Origin: Terriglobia bacterium
Lineage (GTDB): Bacteria > Acidobacteriota > Terriglobia > Acidiferrales > UBA7541
NCBI GenBank assembly: GCA_020072765.1
Contig: JAIQGD010000011.1
Coordinates: 1-39,907, forward strand
Reading direction: 5' to 3'
Length of the DNA stretch: 39,907 nucleotides
The notes under the pieces were generated by a model. It was given only the letters and a program-made list of their open reading frames with translations, was not told the origin of the DNA and searched no databases. The position numbers and the translations under genes are program-made. Positions 6,942 through 15,450 of this stretch are shown here, one piece after another (positions within the stretch are counted from its first letter, which is position 1; the number at the start of each line of letters is the position of its first letter).

Positions 6942-8996
6942 ATGGTCGCCAAATGCCAATTCGGCAGAGCACGAGCCTGGTTGCTGGCCGCTTTTCTGGT
7001 CGCGCCATGCGCCGGGCGCGCGCGGGCCCAGAACGCCCCCGGAAATCTCCCCTGGGGCGCGGCGCCTTCCAGTAACGCGCCCACCACCCAGCAAACAAAT
7101 GAGCAGGGCGGCAGACACCTGGCACCCGCCCTTGCCGGCGAGATGTTCCGCCATCTTTACGGCGCCGCCTATTTCGGATTCGACAGCACGGGTTCTGACT
7201 CCAGCCGGACGAGCACCGACGATTATGGCTTCAATCTGAATAGTAGCGGGTATTTGCTGGACCCGCGTCTGTGGACCCAGGTGATGAGCGTGGACTTCGA
7301 CCACCTCGGTGGAGGTTCCGGCGGTGCATCGCGGAATCTGGGCTTCCATCTCAATGGAACGCTGCTGCGCAGCCGGTCGTTTCCCCTGCGCGTCATCGTG
7401 GTCCGCCGCATGGCCGATGCGAACTCCTTGGGAGTCGAGAACCACAGCAACTATGACAGCCTGACCCTGGACTGGGCGCTGCGCCAACCCAAACTGGCCA
7501 ATATCGGCATCTCCGCGACGTTCGGGGGAAGCTCGCAGGAGACCTCGCAGAGTATGCCCTTTCCCGTGGTGCCCTTTCGGGAGAGGGATCAAAGCCTCAA
7601 CGGCCAAATCACTCGTATCATCCGAGGCTGGTCCCTCATGGGATCGGCCTACCGTGTGCGCATGCACACTTCGCAGCAGGATCTCCGGGAGGAGATCGGC
7701 GGACGCCACTTTCAAGTGGAGCGGCGCTTGCGCGTGGGCGAGAAGGGATACTTCCAGACTTCTCTGCGGCACGACCAGCGCAGCGATTCCCGGCGCAGCA
7801 GCAATCTGAGTTTCACGGCCCCCTCCACGAGCATTTTGCTGAATCGGGCGCAGGCCACCTTCGGGTATCAGCACACAAAGAAGTTCCGGGGCTCTTACAG
7901 CGCTGGCTATACGAGCAACCTCAGTGAGGCGGCCATTTCTTCGGCGTTACTGTCCTCGACCGGTGCGGGAGCAGGCTCGCCCGTACAGCTGGATCCCGGC
8001 CTGAGCCAGGCGCTCGCCTTGCGTCACACAAGTTCGTCGCTGGGCATCAATGGGGGCTGGACCTACAACGTGACACCCCGCTTGTTCTTTGGCGGAAGTG
8101 TGGGCCAAACGTTTCTGAACTCCCCCGACCGCCTCTTCAGTATTCCTGTCGCCAACAATCAAATCGGCTTGCTGAAGTCCTACACCAGCCTCGGCGGAAG
8201 TTTCGGCTACCAGCGAAACTTTGGCAAGTGGGACACGAGCTGGCGCGGCAGCCTGACGCACGATTGGGATTATCGCCGGCGGGGCCCTGCATTTGGAGAG
8301 GATTCGCGGTCGTTCGGAGTGGACGTGAGCCGGGGTTTTCGTGGCTGGGTGTGGACCTCCGATCTTTCCTATACCGACTTCGTGAGCGGGCAGACCGGGG
8401 CTCGGCTGTATAGCGAGGAACGCTGGGTGAACACCCTGAAGACGCACCTGAATCCTCGGCTTACGCTCGATTTGGGAGCCGAGATCCTGCATCTGGATAC
8501 GAATCTCACGTCTTTGCTGCTGCGTAACCCGAGTAGCGGCACGGCGCTGTTGCGTGACACGAGCAGGGACACGGCGCTGCTGCTGCATGGAGCCCTGTCC
8601 AGCCGGCGCTGGAACGTGGCTGGTGGCTCGGGGTTGCGTAATGCGAACTCGATGGCCCTCGCCTTGGACGTCACCAATCCGCTGAATACCATCTTGCTCA
8701 GCCAGTTCACGCCGCTCGCCAACACCCTGGCCACCGCCGATCATTATGCCGAGGTATTCGGCAGTTATACTCCGCGGCACAATTTGAGCTTCAACGGCGC
8801 CTATCGGCGCGACAACTTCCGGATCCTGGAGGCCGATCTGAGCCGCTATAGCGGCATGGAATTCGGCGTCGAATATCACCTGCGGAAATTGACGGTCGAG
8901 GGCGGCTATCAACGACAACACCAGCAGACGGGAAAGGCGAAGTACGGCCGTGACCGCTTCTATGTGCGCATCCGGCGGCCCTTCCGGATCTACTAG
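6942..8996 (+). CDS. Outer-membrane beta-barrel protein, porin of a porin-cytochrome conduit
   Basis: 684 residues with a signal peptide cleaved near RARA (residue 29) and no haem sites. From about residue 60 onward the chain alternates short amphipathic strands with Gly/Asn/Ser turns (for example FFGGSVGQTFLNSPDRLF, SLGGSFGYQRNF and WRGSLTHDWDY). It ends in FYVRIRRPFRIY, with a C-terminal aromatic residue, the usual outer-membrane insertion signal. Length and context fit the large barrels that sheath multiheme cytochromes in porin-cytochrome complexes of Geobacter type. Sequence similarity to a named family is not claimed. The ATG abuts the ppiC stop, so the two are translationally coupled. 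Confidence 0.85.
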   Translation: MVAKCQFGRARAWLLAAFLVAPCAGRARAQNAPGNLPWGAAPSSNAPTTQQTNEQGGRHLAPALAGEMFRHLYGAAYFGFDSTGSDSSRTSTDDYGFNLNSSGYLLDPRLWTQVMSVDFDHLGGGSGGASRNLGFHLNGTLLRSRSFPLRVIVVRRMADANSLGVENHSNYDSLTLDWALRQPKLANIGISATFGGSSQETSQSMPFPVVPFRERDQSLNGQITRIIRGWSLMGSAYRVRMHTSQQDLREEIGGRHFQVERRLRVGEKGYFQTSLRHDQRSDSRRSSNLSFTAPSTSILLNRAQATFGYQHTKKFRGSYSAGYTSNLSEAAISSALLSSTGAGAGSPVQLDPGLSQALALRHTSSSLGINGGWTYNVTPRLFFGGSVGQTFLNSPDRLFSIPVANNQIGLLKSYTSLGGSFGYQRNFGKWDTSWRGSLTHDWDYRRRGPAFGEDSRSFGVDVSRGFRGWVWTSDLSYTDFVSGQTGARLYSEERWVNTLKTHLNPRLTLDLGAEILHLDTNLTSLLLRNPSSGTALLRDTSRDTALLLHGALSSRRWNVAGGSGLRNANSMALALDVTNPLNTILLSQFTPLANTLATADHYAEVFGSYTPRHNLSFNGAYRRDNFRILEADLSRYSGMEFGVEYHLRKLTVEGGYQRQHQQTGKAKYGRDRFYVRIRRPFRIY

Positions 8997-9165
8997 CCCG
9001 GATTCTCTTGCACTGCCGATAGGCGTACCAATCGCCATTGTGAGTGGAGCGCTCGCCGTTTCAGGCTTCGAGATCCTGCATACATTTGGGCGCTCGGAAC
9101 GGTCGGTTTCAGTAGAATGGAACAGCGCCGCGCCACTGGAGCGGCTGGTTCACGGGACGAATTGC

Positions 9166-10218
9166 ATGCGGCTCTCACGGTCTTTGAGATCACACGTACT
9201 CAAATTTCTGCTTGCCGTGGCATTGTTGGACTGGCTCAGTGCCCGCCCTTCGCAAGCCCAGGTATGGCCTTCGGCTCCCGATACTCCACGCATCCGCTAC
9301 GAAGGAAGTTTCCGCAAACTGGATGACGGCGCGAAGCGCGCCTCGTTCTGGCACCGGCTGTTGAATGTCATGGTGGGTGCACCACCGAACTACAGCATGG
9401 TCCGGCCGTTTGGCATCAGCACGGATCCGCAAGGGCGCATTATCGTTGTGGACACGGAACAACGCATGGTTCATGTGCTGGACTACGCTCGCCACCGCTA
9501 TCTGCATCTGGCCGGCAATTCCAAGGAACGCTTCGTTTCGCCGATTGGCGTGGCGCTGGACGAGCACGGCGATATCTTCGTCACGGATTCTTATTTGGGA
9601 AAGATCTTCGCGTTTCGGCCCAATGGCAAGTTCTGGCGCTTGCTCGGCGATGTGCGCGGGGAAGGAATGTTCAAGCGTCCCACGGGGCTGGCCTACGATT
9701 CGCAGCGCCATGTTTTTTACTTGACCGACACCTTGCGCGACAAAATCTTTGTTCTCGATCCGGAGGGGCGCGTGTTGCGCAGCTTCGGCGAACGCGGCAC
9801 CGAACCCGGACACTTCAACTATCCCGTGGCGATCGCCTTATACTACGACTCCCTGTACGTGGTTGACGCGATGAATTTTCGCGTTCAAGTCTTGGACTTG
9901 AAAGGGACTCCCCTGACGCAGTTCGGAATGCCCGGTGACGGCTCGGGTAGTTTTGCAAAACCAAAGAGCGTCGCGCTGGATTCCGAAGGCCACGTCTACG
10001 TGGTGGATTCCTTGTTCGAAGTGGTGCAAGTGTTCGACCGCAACGGACGTTTCCTTCTGGCGTTCGGCGGCACCGGAACGGGCCCCGGCCAATTCGAACT
10101 GCCCACCGGAATTTATATCGATCCGGCCGACCGAGTTTACGTCTCCGATTCGTTCAATAGCCGGGTGCAGGTCTTCCAGTATCTGAAGGCCGCCCCGGAT
10201 GAGCCGGGGGAACAGTGA
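9166..10218 (+). CDS. Exported NHL-repeat beta-propeller protein (second copy)
   Basis: 350 residues, paralogous to the protein at 3920-5038. Both have a VWP-x-P entry motif, the same blade pattern and endings SRIQVFQFL and SRVQVFQYL. The ATG at 9166 gives the signal peptide MRLSRSLRSHVLKFLLAVAL, cleaved after SQAQ. Upstream in-frame starts would place the signal inside the protein. Blades such as GVALDEHGDIFVTDSYLGKIFAF and SVALDSEGHVYVVDSLFEVVQVF are clear. A 169-base gap separates it from the barrel gene, and its TGA overlaps the ATG of the 12-heme gene. Each propeller gene therefore directly precedes a cytochrome gene of the same module type, which suggests a matched assembly or binding partner. 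Confidence 0.9.
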   Translation: MRLSRSLRSHVLKFLLAVALLDWLSARPSQAQVWPSAPDTPRIRYEGSFRKLDDGAKRASFWHRLLNVMVGAPPNYSMVRPFGISTDPQGRIIVVDTEQRMVHVLDYARHRYLHLAGNSKERFVSPIGVALDEHGDIFVTDSYLGKIFAFRPNGKFWRLLGDVRGEGMFKRPTGLAYDSQRHVFYLTDTLRDKIFVLDPEGRVLRSFGERGTEPGHFNYPVAIALYYDSLYVVDAMNFRVQVLDLKGTPLTQFGMPGDGSGSFAKPKSVALDSEGHVYVVDSLFEVVQVFDRNGRFLLAFGGTGTGPGQFELPTGIYIDPADRVYVSDSFNSRVQVFQYLKAAPDEPGEQ

Positions 10219-12212
10219 TGGGGCGCCTCCGCTTGTACGGTTTGGTGTTCTGGGTCATTTGCGCGACCACGCTGCTGTTTGCTCAGGACAACGGCAAGCA
10301 ATATATTCTAGATTCCTCGCACAATCTGTCGGTTTCGGGGCCCGGGCCCGTCAAGGCATCCACGGAAACACAAGTCTGCATTTTTTGTCACACGCCCCAT
10401 AGTGCGAGTCCAGCTGCCGGTTTGTGGAACCACGTAGGATCGGCGGTGACTTATCAGGTTTATAGCAGCACGACCATGAATGCGCCCACGGGCGTGCCCA
10501 CACAAGCTTCCAAGCTTTGCTTGAGCTGTCATGACGGGACCATCGGGCTGGGCCAGACCGTGGGCAACGGGAACATCAATGTGGCCGACACCAGCGGGAC
10601 ACTGCTGGACCCGGATACGAGTTTCTCTTCGACAGCCTCGCCAAATCTGGGCGGCGCGTCGGGGAGTGAATTGCTGAATGATCACCCGTTCTCGTTCGCC
10701 CCCATTCAGGATGGTTTGCTCGTCGCCGGCGTGACCAACAGCCCTCCCAACCCTTCCGTCCCGGAAGTTCAGTTGCGGAATGGCGCCATCGAGTGCATCA
10801 GTTGCCACGAGCCGCACCGCCAGGATCTGGATGCCATCACCCGGAAATTCCTGGTGGGCAGCAACGTGGGTGGAAGACTTTGTCTGGCTTGTCATCAGCA
10901 GTCCCTGGCCAACAATTATTGGAATCTGGCTTCGCACAATACATCCGCCAAAACAACTCCCACGGTTCCCGCCAGTAGCTGGGCCGGGTATGGAACCGTC
11001 GCGGGTGACTCCTGCATGGCCTGCCACGCGACGCATTCGGCTACCGTGAACCAGCGGCTGTTGCGGGCTCAGGAGGAAAACACCTGTTTCCTGTGTCACG
11101 GCAGCAGCAACACCATCGCAAGCTACAATATCCAGGCGGAATTCAACAAAGTCGGCAGCGTTGCGGGAGTCATCAAGTACGCGCACCCCACCGTTGCGGT
11201 TACGCCGAGTGTTCATGACCCTGCCGAGCTTCCACCGCCCATCAATGGCTATCCGAGAGCCACCGCTCCGGCCATGCCGGAAACCAGTCCGGGGCAGCCA
11301 CGCCATGCCGAGTGCGTGGATTGTCACAATCCCCACGCTGCCAATGCAACCGGGGCCGCTGCTATCCCCCCGGCGGTGCCCTCAAACATGAATAGTGTTA
11401 CGGGTGTCAGCGGTACCGCGACCGATGGCCGCACGCCGGTCACGCCGGCGGCGTATGAGTACCAAATCTGCTTCGTTTGCCATGGCGACAGCGCCAACAA
11501 GCCCCAAAACACCAGTTATTCCGATTACGGGCGTACCGTTTTCCGGCAGACGTATGCGACGGTCAGCGATCCATTCAATGAACGTTTGGATTTCGCCTCG
11601 ACCGCTTCCAGGCACAACGTCACTCAGGCCCGAGCGGCCATCTCGGTTCCCAGCCTGCGGAATTACATCCTCAACCTCGACGGCAGCACGGGACGTTTCC
11701 TGGGATCTGGCACCTACATCTACTGCGCGGATTGCCACAACAACGACCAGGCGCGCGGTTCCAAGGGCCCCGGGCCGAACGGCCCTCATGGCAGTATCTG
11801 GTCGCATCTGCTGGAACGCCGGTACGACGTGGAAGGCCCGCCATCGGTTCCAGGCGCCAACGATGGGCAGACGGTGAACTCGGGAACCGTTGCCCCGGGG
11901 ATCGCCACCACCAATTATGCCCTGTGCGACAAATGCCACGATGTCGCTGCGCTTCTGACCGATGCGACCTTCAAGCACAGCGTACATGTCATCGGTGCGG
12001 GAGCCTCTTGCTCGACGTGCCACGCCGGTCACGGCATCCAGCAGCAGGTTGCGACGAATGGCAACACGAACAATCGGCTGTTGGATCCCGATACGAAGAT
12101 TGTGGGTCCCGTCCCTTCGGGCACCTATGCGGGTTGGCTGGTGATGAATACGAACACGCGGACCTGCTATCTGCAATGCCACGGAACCACACACACCGGG
12201 TCAACCTACTGA
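10218..12212 (+). CDS. Multiheme c-type cytochrome, 12 haem sites, with N-terminal tetraheme module
   Basis: 664 residues: signal peptide (MGRLRLYGLVFWVICATTLL, cleaved after FAQ), 11 CXXCH sites and one CXXXCH (C650-Y-L-Q-C-H655). Residues about 30-230 repeat the tetraheme protein's order: SHN, CIFCHTPH, LWNH, YQVYSS, CLSCHDGT, DHPFSF, CISCHEPH, LCLACH. Eight further haems follow, in a part rich in Ala, Thr and Pro linkers. Stop and start overlap as TGATG with the propeller gene, so ATG 10218 is preferred to the GTG three bases earlier. It is the last gene of the series. I infer a surface or filament-associated terminal cytochrome. Alternatively it is the extracellular partner of the barrel. 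Confidence 0.9.
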   Translation: MGRLRLYGLVFWVICATTLLFAQDNGKQYILDSSHNLSVSGPGPVKASTETQVCIFCHTPHSASPAAGLWNHVGSAVTYQVYSSTTMNAPTGVPTQASKLCLSCHDGTIGLGQTVGNGNINVADTSGTLLDPDTSFSSTASPNLGGASGSELLNDHPFSFAPIQDGLLVAGVTNSPPNPSVPEVQLRNGAIECISCHEPHRQDLDAITRKFLVGSNVGGRLCLACHQQSLANNYWNLASHNTSAKTTPTVPASSWAGYGTVAGDSCMACHATHSATVNQRLLRAQEENTCFLCHGSSNTIASYNIQAEFNKVGSVAGVIKYAHPTVAVTPSVHDPAELPPPINGYPRATAPAMPETSPGQPRHAECVDCHNPHAANATGAAAIPPAVPSNMNSVTGVSGTATDGRTPVTPAAYEYQICFVCHGDSANKPQNTSYSDYGRTVFRQTYATVSDPFNERLDFASTASRHNVTQARAAISVPSLRNYILNLDGSTGRFLGSGTYIYCADCHNNDQARGSKGPGPNGPHGSIWSHLLERRYDVEGPPSVPGANDGQTVNSGTVAPGIATTNYALCDKCHDVAALLTDATFKHSVHVIGAGASCSTCHAGHGIQQQVATNGNTNNRLLDPDTKIVGPVPSGTYAGWLVMNTNTRTCYLQCHGTTHTGSTY

Positions 12213-12611
12213 GCGAACCTGGATCTTGGCGGTTCCTCACTTAGAAAAGTGCGCGAGCAGTCGGAACGTGAAGGTGTTTAGACTGTGGTAGCACTGACGA
12301 GTTGTTACAGAAGGCAGAGAGGCGATGCGTCTATAAATCTTGCAGCTACAATCAGTTCGGCCACAGACTGGGGGTGAGTTTGTGACACTCATGTGCGCGA
12401 AGGGCCAAAAAATCACGACTGTCACCAAATTGTCACTAAAGACCAAGCAAAACGGGCAAAAAACCAGCAAACTCCAAAAAACTGGAAGTGGCGCTATCTG
12501 ACGGCTGGCAAAAGAATTCAGTTGAGTTGTGTGCCAGATAGCAAAACGGCGGTTTAATTTTCCAAGACCGTTGGGTTACAACAGCTTAGTGGTATGAAAC
12601 GCGGCATTAGA

Positions 12612-12715
12612 GCAAAGCGGTTTGGGTGCAGGATTGGGTGCAACTAAAGAGCGAAGAATGGCTCCCATTTGCTTGCAAGCGACACCAAATGGGGCACTGT
12701 GAGTTTTGTGAGTTT
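12612..12715 (-). pseudogene. Possible second integrase C-terminal tail
   Basis: Read on the minus strand, this piece resembles the end of the relict at 1066-1404. CAAATGGGA stands for CAAGTGGGA, and GTTGCACCCAATCCTGCACCC for GTTGCACCTAATTGCACCC. In protein the shared feature is VAPN before the end. It runs directly into the tRNA copy on its upstream side, so nothing of a catalytic domain remains. It may descend from a related element that used the same tRNA. Confidence 0.35.
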
Positions 12716-12716
12716 T
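12699..12716 (+). repeat. Two tandem 9-base repeats next to attR
   Basis: GTGAGTTTT occurs twice without a gap, eight bases before the right attachment repeat. It could be an integrase arm-binding site or a chance repeat. Confidence 0.3.
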
Positions 12717-12723
12717 GACAACC

Positions 12724-12773
12724 TCGGCTGTTAGCCGAAGGGTTGCCAGTTCGAATCTAGCCCGGGGAGCCAT
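12724..12773 (+). repeat. Right attachment repeat (attR), displaced tRNA-Asn 3' half
   Basis: This copy matches 993-1042 at 48 of 50 positions, including the anticodon loop, T arm and CCA. There is no 5' half, so it is not a tRNA gene. One of the two changes (12747, T to C) breaks a T-stem pair, as expected for the displaced, unselected copy. It marks the right border of the island. Confidence 0.8.
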
Positions 12774-13191
12774 ATCAGGTTACGCGCGGGATGGAGTTGC
12801 ACAGCGTTTACCGCGGGCACGATCGCGGAGGGATTGGCTCGCGACAGACCGGCTGCCAGCGACGGGCCAACCCTTGGCGCTTGGTCCAATGAGGTTGCCC
12901 GGTCGCGCTGCCACACGCAAATAAACCTGCAGATCCTTGTCCCACGCAATTTCCTGGCAGGTCGCTGCGCAGGGTTCCGCTTCATCGGAAAGAAGCCCGG
13001 CAGGAGCATGTCTAACCGCACCATTAGTTGCTGTAAGAGATAATGAGCGTTTTTTAGTGTCCGCGCGAAATTGGCTTGCGAGGGCGCGGCATCGCCTGTC
13101 AAATAGTGGTAGTGGCTTGGGATCACGCTCTGCTTGCTTTAAGGCCGGGTGGTGGCTGCGGTGGAGGCCTGCCGGGACACGGGGTCGCGCG
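12774..13191. other. Region between island border and the histidine kinase
   Basis: The frame of the kinase stays open back to 12937, but the stretch before 13192 reads as low-quality protein (Arg/Ser/Ala-rich, no domain) and contains no good ribosome site. I treat it as intergenic, probably holding the kinase promoter. No clear -35/-10 or sigma54 (-24/-12) element could be identified. Confidence 0.45.
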
Positions 13192-15447
13192 TTGAGCATT
13201 GCCGAACAGAACAAGGGCACACAGGAACTCCTCCACAGTCCGGCGTACCTGGCCGGGGTCGTCGAATCGGCGGCCTATGCCATTCTCGCCATCGATGCGC
13301 ACGAAAAAATCGTGTTGTTCAATGGGGCGGCGGAAGCGATGTTCCGCTGCTCGGCCGCACAAGCGCTGGGCCAGTCCTGCACGCAGTTTCTTCCCGAAGC
13401 TCTTTGCGATCAACACCGCGCCTGGGTGCGCGGCGTTGGCGACGGCACGGCGGCACCGCGGCAGATGGAGCCCTTGAATGAAGTGGCCGGCGTGCGAGCC
13501 GATGGCAGCCGGTTCCTGGCCGAAGCTTCGATTTTGAGGAGCACCGCTGACGGCGAGCGTTACCTCACGGCTCTCCTGCGGGACGTTACGGCACGCCATC
13601 AGGCCCTGGAGAGCATCCGCGCGAGTGAGGAGCTGCTGCGCAGCCTGTATAAGTCTCTTCCCGTTCCCACCTATTCCTGGCAGTGGCGGGAGGGAGATTT
13701 TGTGCTGGTGGGTTTCAGCGACACGGCCGAAATAGTCGCGGGAGGGAGCCTTTCCGGCCTCTTAAATGCCAAAATCGGCCACATTTTTGCGCATTCCGCG
13801 GACATCGCGGCCGACCTGCGCCAGTGCCATGCGGAGAAGCGCACCATTCACCGGAAATGCGTCTACAACTTTTTGCCGACGGGGCGCAACGCGGATATTG
13901 ACGCCACGTACGTGTTCGTCCCCCCGGACACGGTGCTGGCTCACGCCTACGACGTCACCGAGCAACGGGAAAATGAGCAGGCGCTGATCAAGTTGTCCAG
14001 CGTGGCGGAACAGACCGCGGACGCGGTCATCATTACGAACCGGGACGGCGTGATCGAATACGTCAACCCGGCGTTCGAGAATTTGACGGGCTATCGCAGC
14101 GGGGAAATGGTGGGGCACAAGCCCAACGTGCTGAAGTCGGGAAAAGTGGCCCAGGAATATTTTGAAGAACTGTGGCAGACGATTCTGGCGGGGAAGGCCT
14201 TCCGCGGGTTGTTCCTGAATCGCAAGAAGAACGGGGACCTGTTCTATGAAGAGAAGACCATCTCGCCTCTGAAAAACGCGCGGGGGGAGATCACGCATTT
14301 TATTTCGGTCGGACGGGACAAGACCGCACAGATGCAAGCCAGCGAAGAGGAGAGGCGGCTCCGGGCGGCGCTGGAAAATGCCGCGCGGGAGTGGAGGCTC
14401 ACGTTCGATGCCGTCGAATCGGCCATTCTGCTTACCGACGTCGAGGGTTCAATCCGGCGGCTCAACCGGCCGGCCAGCGTGCTGCTGAATCTGGGTTTTG
14501 AGGCGGCGATCGGATGCCGGATATCGCAATTTTGCCCGTCGGAACCCTGGCAGACCGTGCAGACGGTCATGGCGGAAGCCCGCGAATGGCGCCAGGCCTC
14601 TTCCCGGCAAATTCGAGATGCGCGGAGCGGCAAGAGCTGGCAGGTGACCGTCAGCCGGTTTGTGGATCCGGCGATGGAGCGGGAACAAATGATCGTGACG
14701 CTGCGGGACGTCAGCGCCACGGTCGAGCTGCAGGAGTCGCTGCGCCGCAGCGAAACGCTGTCGGCGATGGGCACGTTGGTGGCGGGCGTCGCGCACGAGG
14801 TGCGCAATCCGCTGTTCAGCATTTCGGCGACGATGGACGCGTTCGAGGCGCGCTTTGGGGTGCAGCCGGAATACGTGGAATACCGGAGGGTGTTGCGGCA
14901 GGAACTGAACCGCATGACCGGTCTGATGCAGGAGCTGCTCGACTACGGCAAGCCAGCCGTCCTCCACCTGGTGGATACCGAGGCCAGCGCGCTGGTGAAT
15001 CATGCGGTGGAAGCGTGCGCCCATCTGGCCGGCAAATACAATATCGAAATCCGCAAGGTGCTGGCCCCGGATTTGCCCATGGTCCGCGTGGATGCCCAGC
15101 GCATGGCCGAGGTGTTTCGCAACGTGATTGAGAATGCGATTCAGCATTCGCCCAAAGGCAGCAAAGTGACCATCGAGGTGCGGTCCCTCCGCGAGGTACA
15201 TCAGGCGTGGATCGAGTGCGCGGTGCGGGACAGCGGTCCGGGTTTTGACCTGGAGGACTTGCCGCGGCTGTTCGAGCCTTTTTTCACGCGGCGGCGCGGC
15301 GGAACGGGCCTGGGCCTGGCCATCGCCGAGCGCGCCATCGAACAGCACGGGGGCAAGATCGTGGCGCGCAATCATCCGGAGGGTGGCGCGGAGATGGTGA
15401 TTCGCTTGCAAGCCTTGGCGGGCGATTCGAGTTCCCGGGAGGCCTGA
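13192..15447 (+). CDS. Multi-PAS sensor histidine kinase, NtrB/AtoS-like
   Basis: 751 residues from the TTG chosen at 13192 (SIAEQNKGTQELL follows). No membrane segments are seen, so it is cytosolic. Four PAS-type regions are visible at about 15-135, 145-255, 270-380 (clearest: DAVIITNRDGVIEYVNPAFENLTGY) and 398-510. Then come a HisKA domain with phosphoacceptor His535 (AGVAHEVRNPL) and a HATPase domain (N-box NVIENAIQHSPKG, G1 DSGPGF, F-box FEPFFTRR, G2 GTGLGL). The next gene, four bases downstream, is its probable cognate sigma54 activator. The ligand is unknown. The start is uncertain because the upstream frame is open and no start has a strong ribosome site. Confidence 0.88.
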   Translation: MSIAEQNKGTQELLHSPAYLAGVVESAAYAILAIDAHEKIVLFNGAAEAMFRCSAAQALGQSCTQFLPEALCDQHRAWVRGVGDGTAAPRQMEPLNEVAGVRADGSRFLAEASILRSTADGERYLTALLRDVTARHQALESIRASEELLRSLYKSLPVPTYSWQWREGDFVLVGFSDTAEIVAGGSLSGLLNAKIGHIFAHSADIAADLRQCHAEKRTIHRKCVYNFLPTGRNADIDATYVFVPPDTVLAHAYDVTEQRENEQALIKLSSVAEQTADAVIITNRDGVIEYVNPAFENLTGYRSGEMVGHKPNVLKSGKVAQEYFEELWQTILAGKAFRGLFLNRKKNGDLFYEEKTISPLKNARGEITHFISVGRDKTAQMQASEEERRLRAALENAAREWRLTFDAVESAILLTDVEGSIRRLNRPASVLLNLGFEAAIGCRISQFCPSEPWQTVQTVMAEAREWRQASSRQIRDARSGKSWQVTVSRFVDPAMEREQMIVTLRDVSATVELQESLRRSETLSAMGTLVAGVAHEVRNPLFSISATMDAFEARFGVQPEYVEYRRVLRQELNRMTGLMQELLDYGKPAVLHLVDTEASALVNHAVEACAHLAGKYNIEIRKVLAPDLPMVRVDAQRMAEVFRNVIENAIQHSPKGSKVTIEVRSLREVHQAWIECAVRDSGPGFDLEDLPRLFEPFFTRRRGGTGLGLAIAERAIEQHGGKIVARNHPEGGAEMVIRLQALAGDSSSREA

Positions 15448-15450
15448 GCG

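Larger units (their letters stand above)
12213..12723. other. Gene-free right end of the island
   Basis: About 510 bases, clearly richer in A/T than the rest, without a credible gene. Present are an 8-bp inverted repeat (12493-12500 with 12535-12542), repeated GTCAC/GTGAC words near 12380-12440 (two TGTCAC five bases apart), a 9-base tandem repeat and a recombinase-tail-like piece near the end. Such short repeats could be arm-type integrase sites, but this is not shown. No T-run terminator is seen after the 12-heme gene. Confidence 0.5.

Noticed and set aside
12376-12440. A further CRP-type site (TTTGTGACACTCATG and nearby GTCAC words)
   Set aside because: Only half-sites are present; no TGTGA-N6-TCACA arrangement can be made.
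12576-12773. 65-residue minus-strand frame as a gene
   Set aside because: Its start is the antisense of the attR tRNA copy and the rest is a degenerate recombinase-tail-like piece. No ribosome site is present.
12724-12773. A second tRNA-Asn gene
   Set aside because: Only the 3' half is present. There is no acceptor 5' strand or D arm, and one T-stem pair is broken.
13085-13145. A sigma54 promoter before the histidine kinase
   Set aside because: GG and GC can be found ten bases apart, but the surrounding bases fit the TGGCAC-N5-TTGC consensus poorly.
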